Both the position numbers and the translations under genes were made by a program. From positions 186,001-250,000 of the forward strand of contig NZ_JAVHJU010000076.1 of NCBI RefSeq assembly GCF_031082405.1: 64,000 nt of DNA, written 5' to 3'. Origin of the DNA: Amycolatopsis sp. A133 (lineage in GTDB: Bacteria > Actinomycetota > Actinomycetes > Mycobacteriales > Pseudonocardiaceae). Below, in pieces: positions 62,574-64,000 of the stretch; the first letter of the stretch is position 1; each line of letters starts with the position of its first letter. The notes below the pieces were generated by a model that saw only the letters and a list, made by a program, of their open reading frames with translations, was not told where the DNA came from and ran no database searches.

Positions 62574-62615
62574 CGCCCACCTCCCTTCAGCGCAGCGACG
62601 GCCGACAGCTTGCGG

Positions 62616-62960
62616 CTACTTGTCGTCCTGCTGGTGCACGGATTCGGCGAGCTGGTGGTCGTACTGCTTCGCGTTGTCCTGGTCGAGCCCCTGGAACTCG
62701 GTGACCGTGCTGGTGATGCCCTCGCCCAGCTCGTGCACGTTCTTGGGCAGGTCGTGCAGTCCCTGGCGGACCTGGCGGGCGTTTTCCACGTAGCCCTGGG
62801 CAAATTTCTTGCCCGCTTTGTCGTCGCCCCAGCAACCGTCGTACCGGTCCAGGGTGTGTTCGAGCTTCGCCACCGCATCGGAGAAGTCGGAGCTCGCCGT
62901 GCCCAGCTTCTGCACCATTTCCCGGACGGCGGCGGGATCGAGCCGGAACTGGTCAGCCAT
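62616..62960 (-). CDS. WXG100 family protein partnered with the giant effector (114 aa)
   Basis: ATG at 62960, overlapping the 3' end of the YbaB-like gene by 8 nt. A GTG at 62969 is the alternative. GGTGAG lies upstream. A two-helix protein with CWGDDKAGKKF around Trp44-Gly45, in the hairpin position of the WXG100 family. The longer C-terminus is Gln/Asp-rich with YDHQLAES. Its stop is 42 nt before the giant gene. By analogy with CpnT-like toxins, it is the natural helper that pairs with the WXG100-like N-terminus of the giant protein. This pairing is inferred. Confidence 0.85.
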   Translation of the reverse strand: MADQFRLDPAAVREMVQKLGTASSDFSDAVAKLEHTLDRYDGCWGDDKAGKKFAQGYVENARQVRQGLHDLPKNVHELGEGITSTVTEFQGLDQDNAKQYDHQLAESVHQQDDK

Positions 62961-63390
62961 TGCGCTCACCCCGGTCGGTGCGCGACAGGCCCACGCTGTC
63001 GAGCATCGGCGAAATCAGCGATTCCAGCAGGGCCTGCGGATCCGCTTTCCCCGAGGCCACCGCGCCGTAGTCGAGGCCCGACGGACCGCTCGTGCCCATC
63101 AGTTCCGCCACCTTCGCCAGGGATTCGGCCTTGCCGCGCTGCAGCGTCTCCACGACCACGCTCGCCAGCTGCGCCGGCGCCAGCGAGCGGTACTTCCCTT
63201 CGTTGAACACCAATTCGACCAGTTCGCCCCGGCCGTCGAACGTCATCGACAGCGACTGGTCCTTGGCCCGGACCGTCGTCCGGGCGTCCCGCCACAATTC
63301 GCTGAGCTTGCCCAGCTTTTCGCGTTCGCGTTCCAACGCGGCCATCGCTTCTTCCACGCCGCCGCCGTCGAACAATCCGTCCGGGAACAT
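62953..63390 (-). CDS. YbaB/EbfC family nucleoid-associated-like protein (145 aa)
   Basis: ATG at 63390 shares its A with the mycosin stop (TGATG), so translation is coupled. A GTG one codon earlier is the alternative. Residues ~20-105 show the YbaB plan: a long charged helix, SMTFDGRGELVELVF strands, a turn, then a second helix. The C-terminal ~35 residues are Gly/Pro/Leu-rich. ESX loci often carry a YbaB-like gene, such as mycobacterial espL. The proteins are reported to bind DNA or act as chaperones. The role here is unknown. Confidence 0.82.
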   Translation of the reverse strand: MFPDGLFDGGGVEEAMAALEREREKLGKLSELWRDARTTVRAKDQSLSMTFDGRGELVELVFNEGKYRSLAPAQLASVVVETLQRGKAESLAKVAELMGTSGPSGLDYGAVASGKADPQALLESLISPMLDSVGLSRTDRGERNG

Positions 63391-64000
63391 CACTCACCAA
63401 GCCCTTCCGCCGAGTGCTTCCGCCACGCTCTCAAATTCCCGTTCGCCGCCCCAAGGGATCCGGGGCGGGAACGGTTGTTCGTCGAAGGTTCCTGCCCCGG
63501 CGCACCAGCGACCTCGGCGACGCGCGCGGGCAGCCAGCGCCGCGTGCGCGCCCCGCGCAGGAGCCGGGAAAACAGCAACGCCACCAAGGCGACGACGGGA
63601 ACCGCGACCGCGGCGGCGAGCGCCACGGTCGCCCCGGCGCCCGCGACCGGCGGCACCGGCGGGACCGGTGCGGGCGCGGGCGTGACGACCGGGCCGAGCC
63701 CGCCGGTCTCCTCCGGCAGCACGGTCGTCACGGCCGCCACCGCGTTCACCGTGCCCCAGCCGAACCCGGGATCGGGCAGCGCCGCCGCCGGGTGGTCGGC
63801 GGTCAGTTCGAGGCGGCGCTTGACCTGCGCGGCGGACAGCTGCGGGTGGTAGGCCCGCACCAGCGCGGCGACGCCCGCGACGAACGGCGCCGCGTAGCTG
63901 GTGCCGCTGCCCAGCCAGTGCCCGGCGCCGCCGGGGCCGACGCTCGTCACGCCGACCCCGGGCGCCACCAGGGAAAGGAAGCCGCCCGTCTGGGAGAAGT
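63390..64000 (-). CDS. mycP: Mycosin-like subtilase MycP (N-terminal part outside window)
   Basis: The visible 203 codons are the C-terminal part of an S8 serine protease and the frame is open to the right edge. SGTSYAAPFVAGVAALVRA carries the catalytic Ser of the subtilisin motif (codon at about 63,897-63,899). The PDPGFGWGTVNAVAAV stretch typical of mycosins follows, then a Pro/Val linker, one transmembrane helix (AAAVAVPVVALVALLFSRLL) and a short basic cytosolic tail. The Asp and His of the triad lie outside the window. Mycosins are extracytoplasmic membrane-anchored proteases required for ESX secretion. It heads the operon of the giant protein. Confidence 0.93.
   Translation of the reverse strand, partial: FSQTGGFLSLVAPGVGVTSVGPGGAGHWLGSGTSYAAPFVAGVAALVRAYHPQLSAAQVKRRLELTADHPAAALPDPGFGWGTVNAVAAVTTVLPEETGGLGPVVTPAPAPVPPVPPVAGAGATVALAAAVAVPVVALVALLFSRLLRGARTRRWLPARVAEVAGAPGQEPSTNNRSRPGSLGAANGNLRAWRKHSAEGLGE

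Noticed and set aside
63390..63968. A stand-alone 192-residue membrane protein
   Set aside because: The first ATG/GTG is internal. The subtilisin Ser motif and the open frame to the right edge show that it is the C-terminal part of a mycosin.

Overview
The window looks like chromosomal DNA of a very high-GC filamentous actinobacterium, most likely of the Pseudonocardiales (an Amycolatopsis-like organism). That placement is an inference from the base composition, the strong G/C bias at third codon positions, the WXG100/Ecc gene families, the SARP-type regulator and the frequent GTG starts. I see no rRNA, tRNA, CRISPR array, insertion sequence or integrase.

Layout, left to right. (1) 1-9.8 kb is a type VII (ESX-like) secretion core. 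A minus-strand operon reads eccD-eccB, then three small Esx-type proteins, then a repeat-bearing secreted-type protein that runs off the left edge. A single-chain EccC motor ATPase diverges from it on the plus strand and is followed by a small Smr-domain gene and a perfect hairpin. (2) 10.3-14.6 kb holds a SARP/AfsR-type regulator with NB-ARC and TPR regions, an intergenic array of palindromic repeats, a receiver-like protein and a cold-shock-domain protein, all on the minus strand. (3) 14.8-64 kb is a second minus-strand operon, mycosin - YbaB/EbfC-like protein - WXG100 protein - giant gene - T7SS-associated protein, with overlapping or closely spaced genes. No EccE gene is seen in the window.

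The giant gene (15447-62573) is one uninterrupted reading frame of 15,708 codons, about 74% of the window. Its N-terminus is a WXG100-like/CpnT-like T7SS targeting domain. A Pro/Ala/Thr-rich linker follows, then a SecA-like ATPase and a very long array of repeated modules. Embedded in the array are a protein-glutaminase-like Cys-His-Asp domain, two HExxHxxGxxD metallopeptidase-like domains, an intact and a cut-down amidoligase-like domain, a TcdB-like (DxD) glycosyltransferase, and several Cys-containing modules that may be caspase-fold autoprocessing proteases. Three copies of an ~850-residue module and many OmpA-like modules fill the rest.

How the genes may work together (inference): the ESX core, with mycosin and WXG100 partners, would export the giant protein as a MARTX- or clostridial-toxin-like multi-effector. 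The 217-residue protein encoded immediately after it would act as its chaperone or immunity factor, and the SARP regulator and the operator-like repeats may control expression. The domain calls rest on motifs read by eye; the delivery model is a hypothesis.
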